In this document: piece by piece, positions 1 through 11,999 of the stretch
How positions within the stretch are numbered: the stretch's first letter is position 1
How the letters are laid out: each line of letters begins with the position of its first letter
Origin: Acanthopleura granulata
Lineage: Eukaryota; Mollusca; Polyplacophora; Chitonida; Chitonidae
DNA length: 64,000 nucleotides
Assembly (NCBI GenBank): GCA_016165875.1
Contig: JABBOT010000005.1
Span: 21,846,520 to 21,910,519, forward strand
Direction: 5' to 3'
Notes under the pieces: model-generated
What the model saw: the letters and a program-made list of their open reading frames with translations, nothing else
What the model was told of the DNA's origin: nothing
Database searches by the model: none
Translations under genes and position numbers: made by a program

Positions 1-1200
1 TGATAAAAGGACGATCTTCATACTACTTTCCGATGCCCTCAACGCATCTGCCCAAAAAGTTTAAAAAACAAAACTTGCCCAAGATACAAGATTTGACAAT
101 ATTTTATAACAGACCAAAAACAACTTGGAGACTTTTAGCATGCAAATTGTGTCTGACAAATTCGCATCTAATGCAAATATGCTGTCCTTACATAAAGCCT
201 CTTTCACGAGTACAATAATGAAAAGATCCACAATTCCTATACTGTGGTGTGTGTATTTATATGACCGAATTGACAAGTGGATAACAGTGGTTCGTTTCGA
301 ACTGTTGAGTAATTTTTGGTAGATATATATTATCACTTCAATATTCCCGTCGTCAAATCTAAACTTTTGTGTGGGGGGGGGGGGGGCTTTGTCCGTCTTC
401 AACACTGATTAACCATCTTCAACACACTGGATGAAATGTTTCTTACACAGAATTGAATAAAAATGTCAAGTAGGTATGTAATACGCCTATGTTGCTCACA
501 TTTCTTAACGTACACTACACTATGCCTTTATTTACAGAACAATTTCTTTCGCGCCCTGCAGCCATGCACTGGCTCGATGTCTTGTTAGGTCTTCCTGCTT
601 TCATATACCTCACTTATAAACTATAGGCCCTATACACATCTAGGCCTACCTGTCAATTTTTTTTCACACTGGTACCCTTCACCAGCACTTATTATTACAC
701 CTCCCATATTTCTGGGCACGCTTTAGGTCAGTGCCGGTACATAGGCCTACATGTGGGCCTGTGAGATTATACACATACTTATGCGTACAGGGTAGGTAAC
801 ACTCGATAGCTCTTGATCGTTATAGGCCCATGGCTTCAGATTCTGCTTCACAACGAAAGAAAAAAAGAAAAATCATAGACCCAATTAAGATGGGATTTAA
901 AGTAACTAAAATAAAACGATAAGTAGCGACTGTGCACCTACCTGGCTACACGAGCGGCAAATAATTGCTAGGCCCCTGTACACATGTATAAATACAGTAG
1001 GCCTACATAATACACTAACGCCTAACGGTAGCTTTAGTACGTGTACATGTTCATCGTCGTAAGCACACGTTGGCTACCAAGCACGTAGCCTATAACGACA
1101 TCTTCTGTAAATAACAGTCTCTATCTGTCCCAGTAAATCCATGGATAAGAGCTCCGTTATTTCCTTTTAACTTTTATCTGTTAAACTGAAAGCATTTACG
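1..1200. other. Non-coding stretch, nothing recognised
   Basis: No exon-like reading frame with plausible splice sites was found on either strand. A run of about 14 G lies at 372-386. The rest looks like ordinary AT-rich intergenic or intronic DNA. Confidence 0.5.
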
Positions 1201-1565
1201 AGCGCCCCAGACGATATAATTTAAATAAACACTCTCATCGGTGTAGCAGCTGTGATAGTAAATAGACCTATACTGTCTGTCACTGTCTGTGTGAGGGGAA
1301 TATTAGCAGACGATGTATTACTGGGCAAACATAGTTCTCCAAATATTATCCAGCCGACTTTTTAACATATCAGATAATGCTTTCAACTACCTTACATGCA
1401 GTAGCTCTACATCAACTGGTAACTTTAAGCGCGGCGCGTCTACTTACAGCAATTTCGTCCGTCTTGGAACGGACTATATGAATACGCGTGAATTGATCGA
1501 ACATTCATCGATGCGTGCTTCGCCCCTGCCTCCTGCTACATGGTAGACGTAAACACAACTCAGGT
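1200..1565 (+). promoter_or_regulatory. Possible CpG-containing promoter / untranslated first exon
   Basis: This stretch is locally rich in CpG (for example GCGCGGCGCG near 1430 and CGCG near 1485) compared with the AT-rich surroundings. It ends in CAG|gtttgt near 1563, which could be a splice donor. It could be the transcription start of the TRMT9B-like gene, whose first coding exon begins at 15966, with a 14-kb first intron. There is no homology evidence, so this is inference from base composition and position only. Confidence 0.25.
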
Positions 1566-2939
1566 TTGTATGTATTTTTCTGTACTTTCATCAATGCTTA
1601 TGCAAATATTTATCTGTGTTGATGAATGATGCTCAATTCCCTTGATATTTTGGTTTATGAAATGCATTTAAAGCTCCGGGAGACCGCATCGACGCTTTCT
1701 TTGTTCTTTGTGCCTGTCGAAAGCTGGTCATTCGATGAACCCGTGTTGACAGCTGTCTTCTGACTCAGGATTATTTGAATTGATTTCACAGATGATAATT
1801 CAGTGCTGTGGTATCTTGTGGTAAGGGGACATTACACCCAAAACATTGACCATAGCCTCCTTATCCTTCAGTAAGCAGAATCAATGCCCTACACCCATAT
1901 ACACAACCAATCTTTGCCTGAATTCTTTGATTTGCACTGACAGCAGAGATAAGCTTAAAGTCCAGTTCACCAAGGCAAACATTTCACTCCTATTCTTTGG
2001 CCATATATGAAACAGTGGAATTTGAGACTGTGGACATTAGGGTATTAGCAGTTTTACTTGGGCCAACATAATTTGCTTGTACAGTCACGGCGCTGAAAAC
2101 ATTGCCAAAATAACATGAAAGTGAATGCAGAACTCTGCTTCACGGCCATAATTTATCTATGCTCTGCTGATTGTTCTGTGTAAAACATAGTGTAATTTCT
2201 GATTATTACTAGCTATGGCTCTCAGAATATTGTCCAGTATTTTCCAATCCCTTCCCATGTTATCTTTCACCTTGTTGTCTGGAAATTCCCGAATGTCTGC
2301 GGCGTTGAATGTTTGACAACTTAACCTCCAAAATCATGTAGCAGTTTCATAACACTGATAAAATGAACATACCATCTCTTTGGCTGAAAGAACTTCACCT
2401 GAATTCAATTTGAATCATTGCAATTATATATTTCATAAATAAAATGATTTGATTATCAACTGTCACGACTGGATCTTTTTTGGATTCATTTAAAATTGGA
2501 ATCATGTATAAACCATGACCTAACCTGAACCAGGCTGTGCATCATAAAATCCGAAATGGAATTAACTCAGAATTCAAATCATGTGTTACATGTTGGAGAG
2601 TAACACAAAATACACGGAAAGACAGATACTGGTACAGGAAATGTAGTGTAATAAAATGCACGGAAAACATTCCACACCTTCAGTTATAAGACTACGTTCA
2701 TCAAAATACTGTACAAAATAGAGTTAACAGGAACAATATAACCATGGATGAGGGTGCAAGGACTATAAGTGCTTGAACGTAGGTGAAACAATGTGTTAGC
2801 AACGTTGTTTGAGAACTCTTAATCATTCTAAATGTAGCGACTTCTGACTAGAACTGCAGCAAGCCATCAGGCTTTTCACGTCATCTGCAGTAAGTTCCAG
2901 TCAAAACATTTGGACCCCAGTTATCGTTTTCATGGTTCA

Positions 2940-3170
2940 GGGGGGCATCCGTGGCTCATTCGGTTAGTGCACTATCGTATCACAATGACCCAAAGCTTCC
3001 CACCAATGTGATCGCTGTGAGTGCCATGCTGGCTTCCTCTCAAGCCATAAGTGGGAAGGTCTGCCAGCAACGGATGGTCGTGGGTTTCCTCCCACCATAA
3101 TGCTGGCCGCCATCATATAAGTGAAATATTCTTGAGCACGGCGTAAAACACCAATCAAATAAATAAATGA
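2940..3170 (+). mobile_element. tRNA-derived SINE, near full length
   Basis: The head GTGGCTCATTCGGTTAG resembles a Pol III A box and lies just inside the 5' end. A B-box-like region follows, though this copy has lost part of it. The body ends in the shared tail GGCGTAAAACACCAATC followed by AAATAAATAAA. Related copies occur at 3214, 31885, 33106, 33757, 39978 and 57877. Confidence 0.8.
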
Positions 3171-3213
3171 ATCATAATACATTGACATGGGTGACTCATA
3201 TTATGCACATGAT

Positions 3214-3399
3214 GTGAGTTCAAGTCCAGCTCATTCTGGCTTCCTCTCCAGCCACTACATGGGAAGGGCATCCCGAGGATGATCGTGGGTTTTCTCCGGG
3301 CTTTGCTCAGTTTCCTCCCACCATAATGCTGACCGCCATCGTGTAAGTGAAATAGTCTTAAGTATGGCGTAAAACACCAGTCATATAAATAAATAAATA
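3214..3399 (+). mobile_element. 5'-truncated SINE of the same family
   Basis: The copy begins at the B-box-like GTGAGTTCAAGTCCAGCTC and runs through the usual body (CCTCCCACCATAATGCTGACC) to the GTAAAACACCAGTCATATAAATAAATAAAT tail region. It sits about 45 bp after the SINE at 2940, so the two form a tandem pair. Confidence 0.75.
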
Positions 3400-6010
3400 T
3401 TATTCACATGTACGTTGCTAGTCCTAAGTGAGTTTTTATGAGCTTCAAGAAATTGACAACTGGCATCTGTGTTGACATCTGGGTTAAAAACTTAACCTTT
3501 TTTTTAATCACAGGACTGCCAAACTTAGGGCGTACACATGTTTACATGTTTGTCTGAGAGTTGCATTGTTAGGTCAGTTGTACCACATGAGTGCTGCAAA
3601 ACTTGTAACATGATGCAACCAGTACTATGCAAGTATCTCATAAGAGGTGGTTTTTGCATTTGCTGTTCAGACTGTTCCTGTTCCCTCACACAGAGACACA
3701 GAGAACTACAGAGTAAGAACAGAAGAAACCAATACATGTAGTGCACAAGCATTTACCATAAGAGTTAACTGTGTGTTAAAAAATTGGAGCAAGAAGCTCT
3801 TCTGGTAAATAAAAACTAGTCTTCTGATCTATTAAAGATCTCAGCTTTGCTCAACAAGTTTTGTAATCTTGGCCAAAGTGAATTATGAAATAAGCCATAG
3901 ATTTCACATAAAAATCTTCTAAACAATACGGTTGCATTGTAAAAGCCGGGAAGACAGAATTCAACTCTGAGAATAGCTCTTCCTGACACTTTAGCCTGAG
4001 TAGCCATGTTGTAGAAACCCTGAAAGACTTGGCCAGTCCCCAACCCTAGAAAGCATCACATGACCCTTTGGCTACAAGGTCACATCACCACAGCCCCTGA
4101 TTGTCATTGAGGGCTCTAATGTGAACAGATATACGTGTTGCAGCAAAAATCAGAAAATTGACGTCATTTCAAATGTTGGACAAAATACTTCAATTCAACA
4201 CTTGAAATAATGTCAGCATTCTGATTTTTGCTGCGATACCTGTATCAGCCATAGAGTTACATGAAATTGGGAATGTCTACCTGTGTTACAAAGCCTATGT
4301 GCTGAGCAGAAGGCTGCAGTAATTTCAGGGGATAGCCTGCACCTGAGAATGAGAAAATTATGTGGCACAATGTTTCCTGAACTGGTATGGAAGCTGGATT
4401 TATTAATGAAATGTCTTTCCAATATCAGCAAAAAGAACTATGTTTCAAATACCCAGCTGTGTTCAGGATCTTCCCTGATGTCTAATACCAGCTAACGGTG
4501 ACACCTAGATGTACGCATGCAATCAGAGGCGAGGCTACAAAAAAGACCACTGAAAGATGGCGATGGGCCCACAAAGTTCACCCTGATAAACTGCTTAATT
4601 TTGGCCGTTAAGAAAACAAAACAGGGCTAATTCAGCAGAAATTCTTTTTGATTGGTGTATGGCATATTTGTTTTTATTTTTTCTGTGTAAAGTTTTTGCA
4701 CCTGGTCACGTACACTTGTATGTCATTTTGAAACCATGTAGCCTTGTTTATTACCAATAGTGCTGCAGAACTCAGTCATGTGACGTCACTTCAGATGGAT
4801 GACATGGCTAAATGGCTTGGCTAGGTAGAGAGGATCGTTCGTAAATTGCTCTGTTGATGAGCATTGTAGATTTTTTGGATAACTTCCATGGAAATTAATT
4901 AATATTTAGTGGCTGACTTTATGCCCACTTTGAAAGCCCCAATATAATAGGGAGTTTAAGAATATAATTTACATTTTTGTTATGTTGACTATTACACAAA
5001 AACTTTTCACCCAAATGAGGTATTTTACGGTTATTTCCCCTATTCCTGTATGATTCTCTTTGACTGTGCAGTGCAAATGTGCCTGCGTTCAGACTGATTT
5101 GTCACATGCTATGGTTTAGACTTTGATACCGAGATTTTGGTAAATGCATGCACATGGCTGATATCAACAGGTTGCCAATCCTTGTCCTGACGTCAAAGCA
5201 ACGGACACTGCCATGAGGACAAAAACTTTGAGTCGGGCTTTGTGCATGGCACAAGTTCAGACAGATTCATGTCTGGCTTCAGATTATGTTTAGCTTTTGG
5301 TTTCCATGGGAACTAGAACAGAAAAACAGCAGCTAAAGACGTAGGCTCCTGTTAGCAGTTGAAGTGGCGTAGCTCATTGGTTGACAACTGTGTTTATCCT
5401 CTTCTTCCTGGGAACACCTGTAGGGATAACAGTCCAGATAATGCAGAGTCAATGGCACAGTGGACTAGATCAGGCCTGTAACCTGCTGCTAGTCAAGGAT
5501 ATTTCGGACACCTGCTAGCATTCACTTATACTTGGCTTGCACAGATCTACATGCCAAAGCTTTCAGGTAATGTTTTAAATCTGTCAGAATCATTATCAAT
5601 TTAGGCACTTTGTAGCGCTTATGTTTAGTGATTATTGGCAGTTGCTTGTTGACTACTTAGCACAAACTGTAATCCTTCTGCTGTAAGTGGACAAAGTGTT
5701 GTGTTCTGTACATTTATGTAGTCAAGCAAACAGTATGCATAATTCATTGCTCCATGTTCAAGATGTATATAAACTGTGCTCCTGTGTATGTTGCAATCAC
5801 TTCTTCAGTTCAGAAAGTTTAGGATAAAAACTAGGAGATGCGAAATGTTAGGAGATGCAAAGTTTCATGGAATGTTCATGAGTATCATTATAGTAAGATA
5901 ATATTATACCCGAAAGCTGAAATTTCAAACACTGGGCAAAGCATTCATGAAAAGTGACTCTGAACCGAAAGTATGGTTATATGGAAAATAAAGAAAACTT
6001 AAAGTGTATA

Positions 6011-6655
6011 ACAGCTCATGACAGGGGCACTGATCAATAAAAAAAAGGTATAAAAAAATATTTGAATTAATGTGAATTCGTCAAGGAATTATCTTCACTT
6101 GAAGTGTGGAGTAGTTTGCTGCCGACGGGAGATCTGAAGGTGGCCATGCTTTTAAGCTTATGAAAAACTGACCAATCAGAGAACTACACGTAGGAGATAT
6201 TAGGTGTTTATAATCTGTGACGGAAACGTTCTAAGTTGACTGCCAACGTAACATGTAATAACATAGGGACAGGACACTATTTTAATGTCATATATTTTAA
6301 GTATAACAAGTACTTGTGTGGAAAACACAAGTATTTCCAGACCATTGTATTGTGGCGGGAGTAAGTGTTTAGATCATTTTATGTTTTGAACTTACAGATA
6401 TACTACAGTTTCAAACACAACCCTAGCAGCTTACTATAGACTTGGGTGACAAGAGTTCCATGATTTGAACAATTAAGGTCACAGCCCATACAGAATGGCC
6501 GCGTTTCATGCTACACAACATAGTATGATCAAATGTCAGTTTCTACTGTCCTAGTAGCTGTGTAGGAAAAAACAGTTCACCAAAATAGACATAATATTGT
6601 CCAGCCTTTTAGGCCAAATTAACTTAGAACATGCGCTGTCCTTCACTTTAGGGAA
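6011..6655 (+). repeat. Dispersed 640-bp repeat, copy 1
   Basis: About 640 bp here resemble 26655-27285 in the same orientation almost from end to end. Shared blocks include CTCATGAC near the start, AAGTGTGGAGTA, AACATGTAATAACATAGG, ACAGGACACT and GAACATGCGCTGTC near the end. No coding capacity or clear terminal repeats were seen, so it is probably a non-autonomous transposable element of unknown class. Confidence 0.75.
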
Positions 6656-7439
6656 AAAAAAGAATTATTTCCATCATGGGGGTGTATTTTAAATCTTTTA
6701 ATTACTCCTCAGTTTTCTGCATGTTTTTTGTCAGTGGTTGGAAATTTTCAGAACTGAGAATAACGATGAATTCGCTCAGGACCAGCTTAAGTGGCTTTTG
6801 CATTTGTATATGACATTAATTAAATCAATTGGTCAGATATCGGTAAAGTTTGACAAGGCCATGTGGTGTTGCAGCAGAGCAATTATTGTATTGATTAATC
6901 ATATAGCATGCATCCCAAGTTAATCTGATCATCTTGTACATTTATGTTTTATTTTAAAAATTCTTGACACTCAACAGGAACTTAGTCACCTTGTTTATTT
7001 GTCCAAGGCTCATGCATGGGTTATGTTGAATAAATCAAGATAAACAAACATCTGAGAATCTCTGTGTAAATTTTTCTGTTATTTTGTCAGCGCCTTTGCT
7101 TTATAAGGTAACTCACCATGTATACAGGCAAGATATTACATGTAAGCAAGTTTTAGTGGACCTCGAAAATGTTATATGAGACACACACAGGCAAATGTAC
7201 ATGCCACCGTGGCACCATAACTTTACCTTGTTGCACAGTTTTCATCTGTGTTATTAATAGTTCTTTAGTAACACACAGTACATGTGTTCCGCCCAGCTTG
7301 CTGCGGATGGGACCTTGGTGGCCGGTGATGCTTGTGTGGCCAGTTTGCAGCCGAACATTTATTAAAGAGGATATGTCTTCCAACAGTATGGTGTTTTATA
7401 TTTGTATGTCACCCTGTGGGAAAGTTCATTAGTAACTTG

Positions 7440-7562
7440 CCTCGGGTCAGTGGTTTATCCAAGCCACATCGGTTCCCACTCCTATAAACCCAGCAAACAT
7501 TGTGCATTGAGTGAAAAGTTCTTGAGTATGGCAATAAACAATAATCAAATAAATACATAAAT
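7440..7562 (+). mobile_element. Fragment of a second SINE family
   Basis: The 3' part reads GAGTGAAAAGTTCTTGAGTATGGC then ATAATCAAATAAATACATAA. This is the same tail as the major SINE, but the body (GGTTTATCCAAGCCACATCGG) differs and resembles 38148-38275. Confidence 0.5.
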
Positions 7563-9439
7563 CAGTAACACGTTTGTATTTTTTACTTGGGAGTGGCCCT
7601 TGCATGACAGCTGAAGGCTTCTCAAGATAAATTTATATTTTTACCTGGATTTTTGTCTGCAATTTAGCCAGTTAATTGTTGCATGATATGCATGTTTTTA
7701 ATTAACAACAGTGCACCCAGCTGGCCAACACATGCATAAAGTTTGAGATTAGTCACCTCGTGTTCACACTCAACCGGACCTACTCTGACCCTGTGAACAA
7801 GCATTGGCCATCACTGACCTGAAGTTCAAGACTGACCATTAATTAGTTTTGCTTGCGTAACACAGGCCAGGTGGTAATGTGAGCCTGTCCAACCCAACAC
7901 CCATTATCTGTGTGTGAGGCCTAATGAGCCTAATGGGCCATTTGCAGGTTTTGATTGATTACTGTGATATCCTCTATGGACTCCAGGAATGTTGACCAGG
8001 TGGAGAGCTATACACAGATGACCAGAGACTGCTCATCTGCCCCATGCTGTCAACACTGTGTGAAGCCAGCCAGTACTTGGAGGCTTTCTCTCCAGTCATT
8101 GTGTAAGGATTATATCCGTTCTGTGCCCGTGCATGTAAGCTTTGCATTTTGTGAGCCACCAACTAGGTATTACCTGCTGTTGCATGTTCAGGTTTAGTGT
8201 GAGTACAGTGTATTGCGCAAATATTTACACTTACACATTATTGTGCTTAGGACTATGATTTTAGTTCTTTAAATGCTTAAGAAAATGTAGTTATTGGACC
8301 CATGAATGGAACATGAAGTGTATGTGTTGTATTAAGACGCATGTTGTGCTGGGAAAGTTAAGCTGATATGTGCCATTTGTTATAGCTTGAATTAGACTGC
8401 TCAGTTGAGCTTGATATGTTTATATTTGGTCAAGTTGTTTGACAGAATAAGACATTGGAAAGTGGGTACATATCAGTTTACCTGCCCACTTTTGTTTATA
8501 TGGTAATCGTTAAGGCTAGTGGAATACAGAATGCGCAAGTGCATGACCATGGCTGTCACATGTAGTGCTCATAACAGAAGACTGCTCTTATATGCTTGCA
8601 GACATTTATGTGGCAGTTGTATTTGAAATGGTTTCGTTTTAGTATGCATCTCTGTGGAATAATCCATACAATTCTCTCATTACAAGTTGTCTTGAAGGCT
8701 TAACAGTATATCATGACAAGTAAAACAGAAACATCCTGCGTGGACTTCAAAATCAGAATTTGTGGAGGAGAAAAGAGAAGACTTTATTGAGTTTATCCCA
8801 CGCTGAATTGCTGACTGACATGCAGTGGTAGGGAGACATTGTATTAATTGGAGCAGCTGTCTCCGTCAAGCTTCCGTCTGGTCCTCTCAGTGTATCTGGA
8901 ACCAGGAAGTAGGCAAGGTGCATATAGAGGCTGCATGCTGAGACTGTCATCACGTTCCCTGTAGGCTGTAGATCCTGATATTTTCACAGTGGCACATACT
9001 CAAAGTAAGACATGGCCATGGGCAGTATGAGGTAATAAAGCTTGTTTATACACCTACATATATGTCATATTGTGCATGTATATGTAATTTATTTCATTGA
9101 AAACATCTGTCATCTAGAATATATGCCCTTGGGCTAATGAGATATGTATACCTTATTGCTATTACTCATTAAGGTAGTATTACTGTACTCTGGACATGAT
9201 ACACTGTATTATGTAAACAAAATTTTTACCTGAGGGCAATGTCTGTTATTGATTATACATGTTATATCAGCCACACGTTTGATTGCAGTTTGCTCCCATT
9301 ACATATGTACATACATGTATGTCCAACTTCAGTTGGTGCCATAGCTTTTAACAGAGGCTTACTGATAGTGTATGGTTACCGTGCCTATTACTGGAATAAT
9401 AATTTCTGATTTTACAAATTCACAATACCTGTAGTTTAT

Positions 9440-9630
9440 GTCATTTTACTGCAATTCTTCAACCTTTTCGCATGTTTGCAAGGTGTTAATTCAAGCATAT
9501 TGTGAAGGCATTATTTTGTGTTGACTGATAAAATTGTACTTTTAAGCACTGTCTCCAAAATCAAATTACAGATGTGCATAAAGTGCACTGAAAGTTGTTC
9601 TTACATATGCTAAAAAGTTGAGAATTTAGA
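9440..9630 (+). repeat. Dispersed 200-bp repeat, copy 1
   Basis: The copy contains the marker AATTCTTCAACCTTTTCGCA, then ATGTTTGCAAGGTG, GATAAAATT and CCAAAATCAAAT in order. The same order occurs at 49505-49740 on + and inverted at 62798-62994. It is non-coding and of unknown class. Confidence 0.7.
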
Positions 9631-11244
9631 GTATATGCTGGTTTAGTGCAATGTAGATGCGCATCCATACATGTCATGCATGCGTGTGTTTACAGGCATT
9701 TATTTCATAATACTGGTTTGGTCCTTAATTGTTATTGTAGAAAGTCCAAGCCCAGCATGAATGATAATATCTCGCATCGGCTATTGGGTATCTTTAATAC
9801 TTAGTAGTTGATTTATAAGAAGTACGCATGCAGAAAATATTGTGATAATCAGAGAGAGTTCCCAAATTTTAGGGTGATCATTTATATCAGTGTTGTTGTT
9901 ATTTGGTAAATATACTATGGCTCGTGCACATTTACATTTCTGCTTGGTTGCTGGTATACTGTGTTGAGAATTTTCAGACACAGTCTATGTTATCTTCACC
10001 AATAAACTTAACAGTCATATTTATCATGCACCAGTACATGTTTGTGGTGTAAAGCTTAGGTTTAGCCAGGATCTGGGTGGGTCAGTGTGTTTGAGACACT
10101 CTGTTGTGACAAAATTAATATTGGGGACATTGGGAAAATAGGATAAAATCTGGAAATTAGACACTCTGGTTAAAAATTCAGGCTAAATCTGTGGCGTAAA
10201 GAATGACACAAAGAAATGTCATGGACGGGATTCCCTTACCAAATGGCAGTAGATGCTGCTCAGAGCACGTTTCTGCTATACAGCTCCATTTCAGCTGCTG
10301 ATCAACTGACACAGAGCAACTGATTAGCAGCCATAGTTTACAGTCACACTGCATCTCAGCTAATTAGCCTCTAACAATTTCACAACTTCTGAATGTCAGC
10401 TGCTATATCTTTGCCTCCAAACAGCTTCATCTTGGCATGGCTGTATTCAGCTGCTATGTCCCGACTGACCTGCCAGACAGGCCTCTCAGGTACACGCAGT
10501 CAATCCTTGGAGGAACATCTGGTTTCTTTGTGACTGAACTTGAAGATATTACTACATGAACATGTATAATCTCTGTTGAACTGATTTGTGTTAATACAAA
10601 ACCACCAATCCACTGATGGGCAGCCTGTGGTGAGTACTTGTTCTTACATGTAATAGACTTAATGATAGGAATATCTTAATATGACAAAAGTGTGTATTCT
10701 GTATTTTACACAGAAACCACACTGTTTAACACACAAAAGAGAGCCTTGCATGCTTGCCTCCATTTCATATTGAAGTGTTTGTACACTGAACAGGGCCTTA
10801 GTTATTCTGAATGTATAACAAGTCATGTTTAAGACTGTTGGGACAGGGAGGACATCCTGGCTGAAAGAAAAGGGGTTTAACAACATCTGGTTTCAAGAAA
10901 TTGTAAAAAGAATACAGAATTCCTAAATCACATATAGAACAATGAAAACAAATAGATTAAACCTCTAAAAAGTCTAGTTCTGAATTGATTCAGTTTTAGT
11001 GAAAGCTTGGATGTCTGAAAATAACCTCGTCATGCCTAAGATTGTGTGTTTATTGTAGTGTGGTCCTAGTGAGATATGACTGAGACTTTGGTAAAATTAG
11101 CAACATATTGCATTGTGCTTTCTTATTTACTTTTTTTCCTGTGGATTCCATGTTTAGGAAAACTGGTGCATATTATTGCTGATGTTTTCTTATGCTGCCC
11201 CATACTACTGCTCTTCCGCTGCTCCGTACTACTGCTCTTCTGCA

Positions 11245-11645
11245 TCCCAAGTACTACTGCTCTTCCACTGCCGTGGACTACTGCTATTCCACTGTCCTGG
11301 ACTACCGTTCTTCCACTGCCGTGGACTACTGCTCTTCCACTGCCGTGGACTACTGCTATTCCACTGTCCTGGACTACCGTTCTTCCACTGCCGTGGACTA
11401 CCGTTCTTCCACTGCCTTGGACTACTGTTCTTCCACTGCCCTGGACTACCGTTCTTCCACTGCCTTGGACTACTGTTCTTCCACTGCCCTGGACTACTGT
11501 TCTTCCACTGCCTTGGACTACTGTTCTTCCACTGCCCTGGACTACTGTTCTTCCACTGTTCTTCCACTGCCTTGGACTACTGTTCTTCCACTGCCCTGGA
11601 CTACTGTTCTTCCACTGCCCTGGACTACTGTTCTTCCGCTGCCCT
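11245..11645 (+). repeat. 24-bp minisatellite with higher-order structure
   Basis: About 16 tandem copies of a 24-bp unit (type CTACTGTTCTTCCACTGCCC plus TGGA) are present. The first part is organised in 72-bp triplets and the later part in 48-bp doublets (CCTTGGA alternating with CCCTGGA). One 12-bp partial unit interrupts the array near 11553. Because 24 is a multiple of 3, several frames on both strands stay open for 100-190 codons with an 8-residue repeat. These frames have no start context or splice support and are very unlikely to be genes. Confidence 0.9.
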
Positions 11646-11999
11646 TAATCAGCTGAAAGTGTGCTGCTGTCCATCTGAGCATTAGAAAGGCAGCCTGATT
11701 TACATAACTGGAACGCCTGCTATTCAGCTGCCCTGACCTGTTCATCCCAGTAGATTCAATGCAGCTTATCTACTGCCTGTTGCCAGTAGAATAGCTGTTC
11801 TGCTGTATGTCAGCTATTTCAATAGCTGCTGTCATCAGCTGGAAATCTAGTGAGAGAGTACTGCTATTCAACTGCCGTTTTTTAAGGGTTGGCAATGTAT
11901 ATGGTCTGACAGAGCTGAACTGGAAGAAGAAAAATAGCAGAAGAAAAATAGAAGAGAAAAAGCATATCTGTTGTTTTTTAGTGCCTGTATAGTTAGTGA

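Noticed and set aside
1313..1546. 77-codon open frame on +
   Set aside because: No recognisable domain and no splice partner. CpG-rich composition explains the lack of stops; treated as possible promoter or untranslated exon.
7283..7360. Open stretch AQLAADGTLVAGDACVASLQ on +
   Set aside because: Too short, without convincing splice sites or a partner exon; other frames and the minus strand are open as well.
7999..8107. Coding-looking stretch on + (LYTDDQRLLICPMLSTLCEA)
   Set aside because: Two frames are open, the acceptor has no pyrimidine tract, the donor is weak and no neighbouring exon was found.
11076..11745. Long overlapping open frames (up to 190 codons) on both strands with Leu-Pro-Trp or Trp-Lys-Asn-Ser octapeptide repeats
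   Set aside because: They are produced by the 24-bp minisatellite, whose period is a multiple of 3. All frames are open and there is no gene context.
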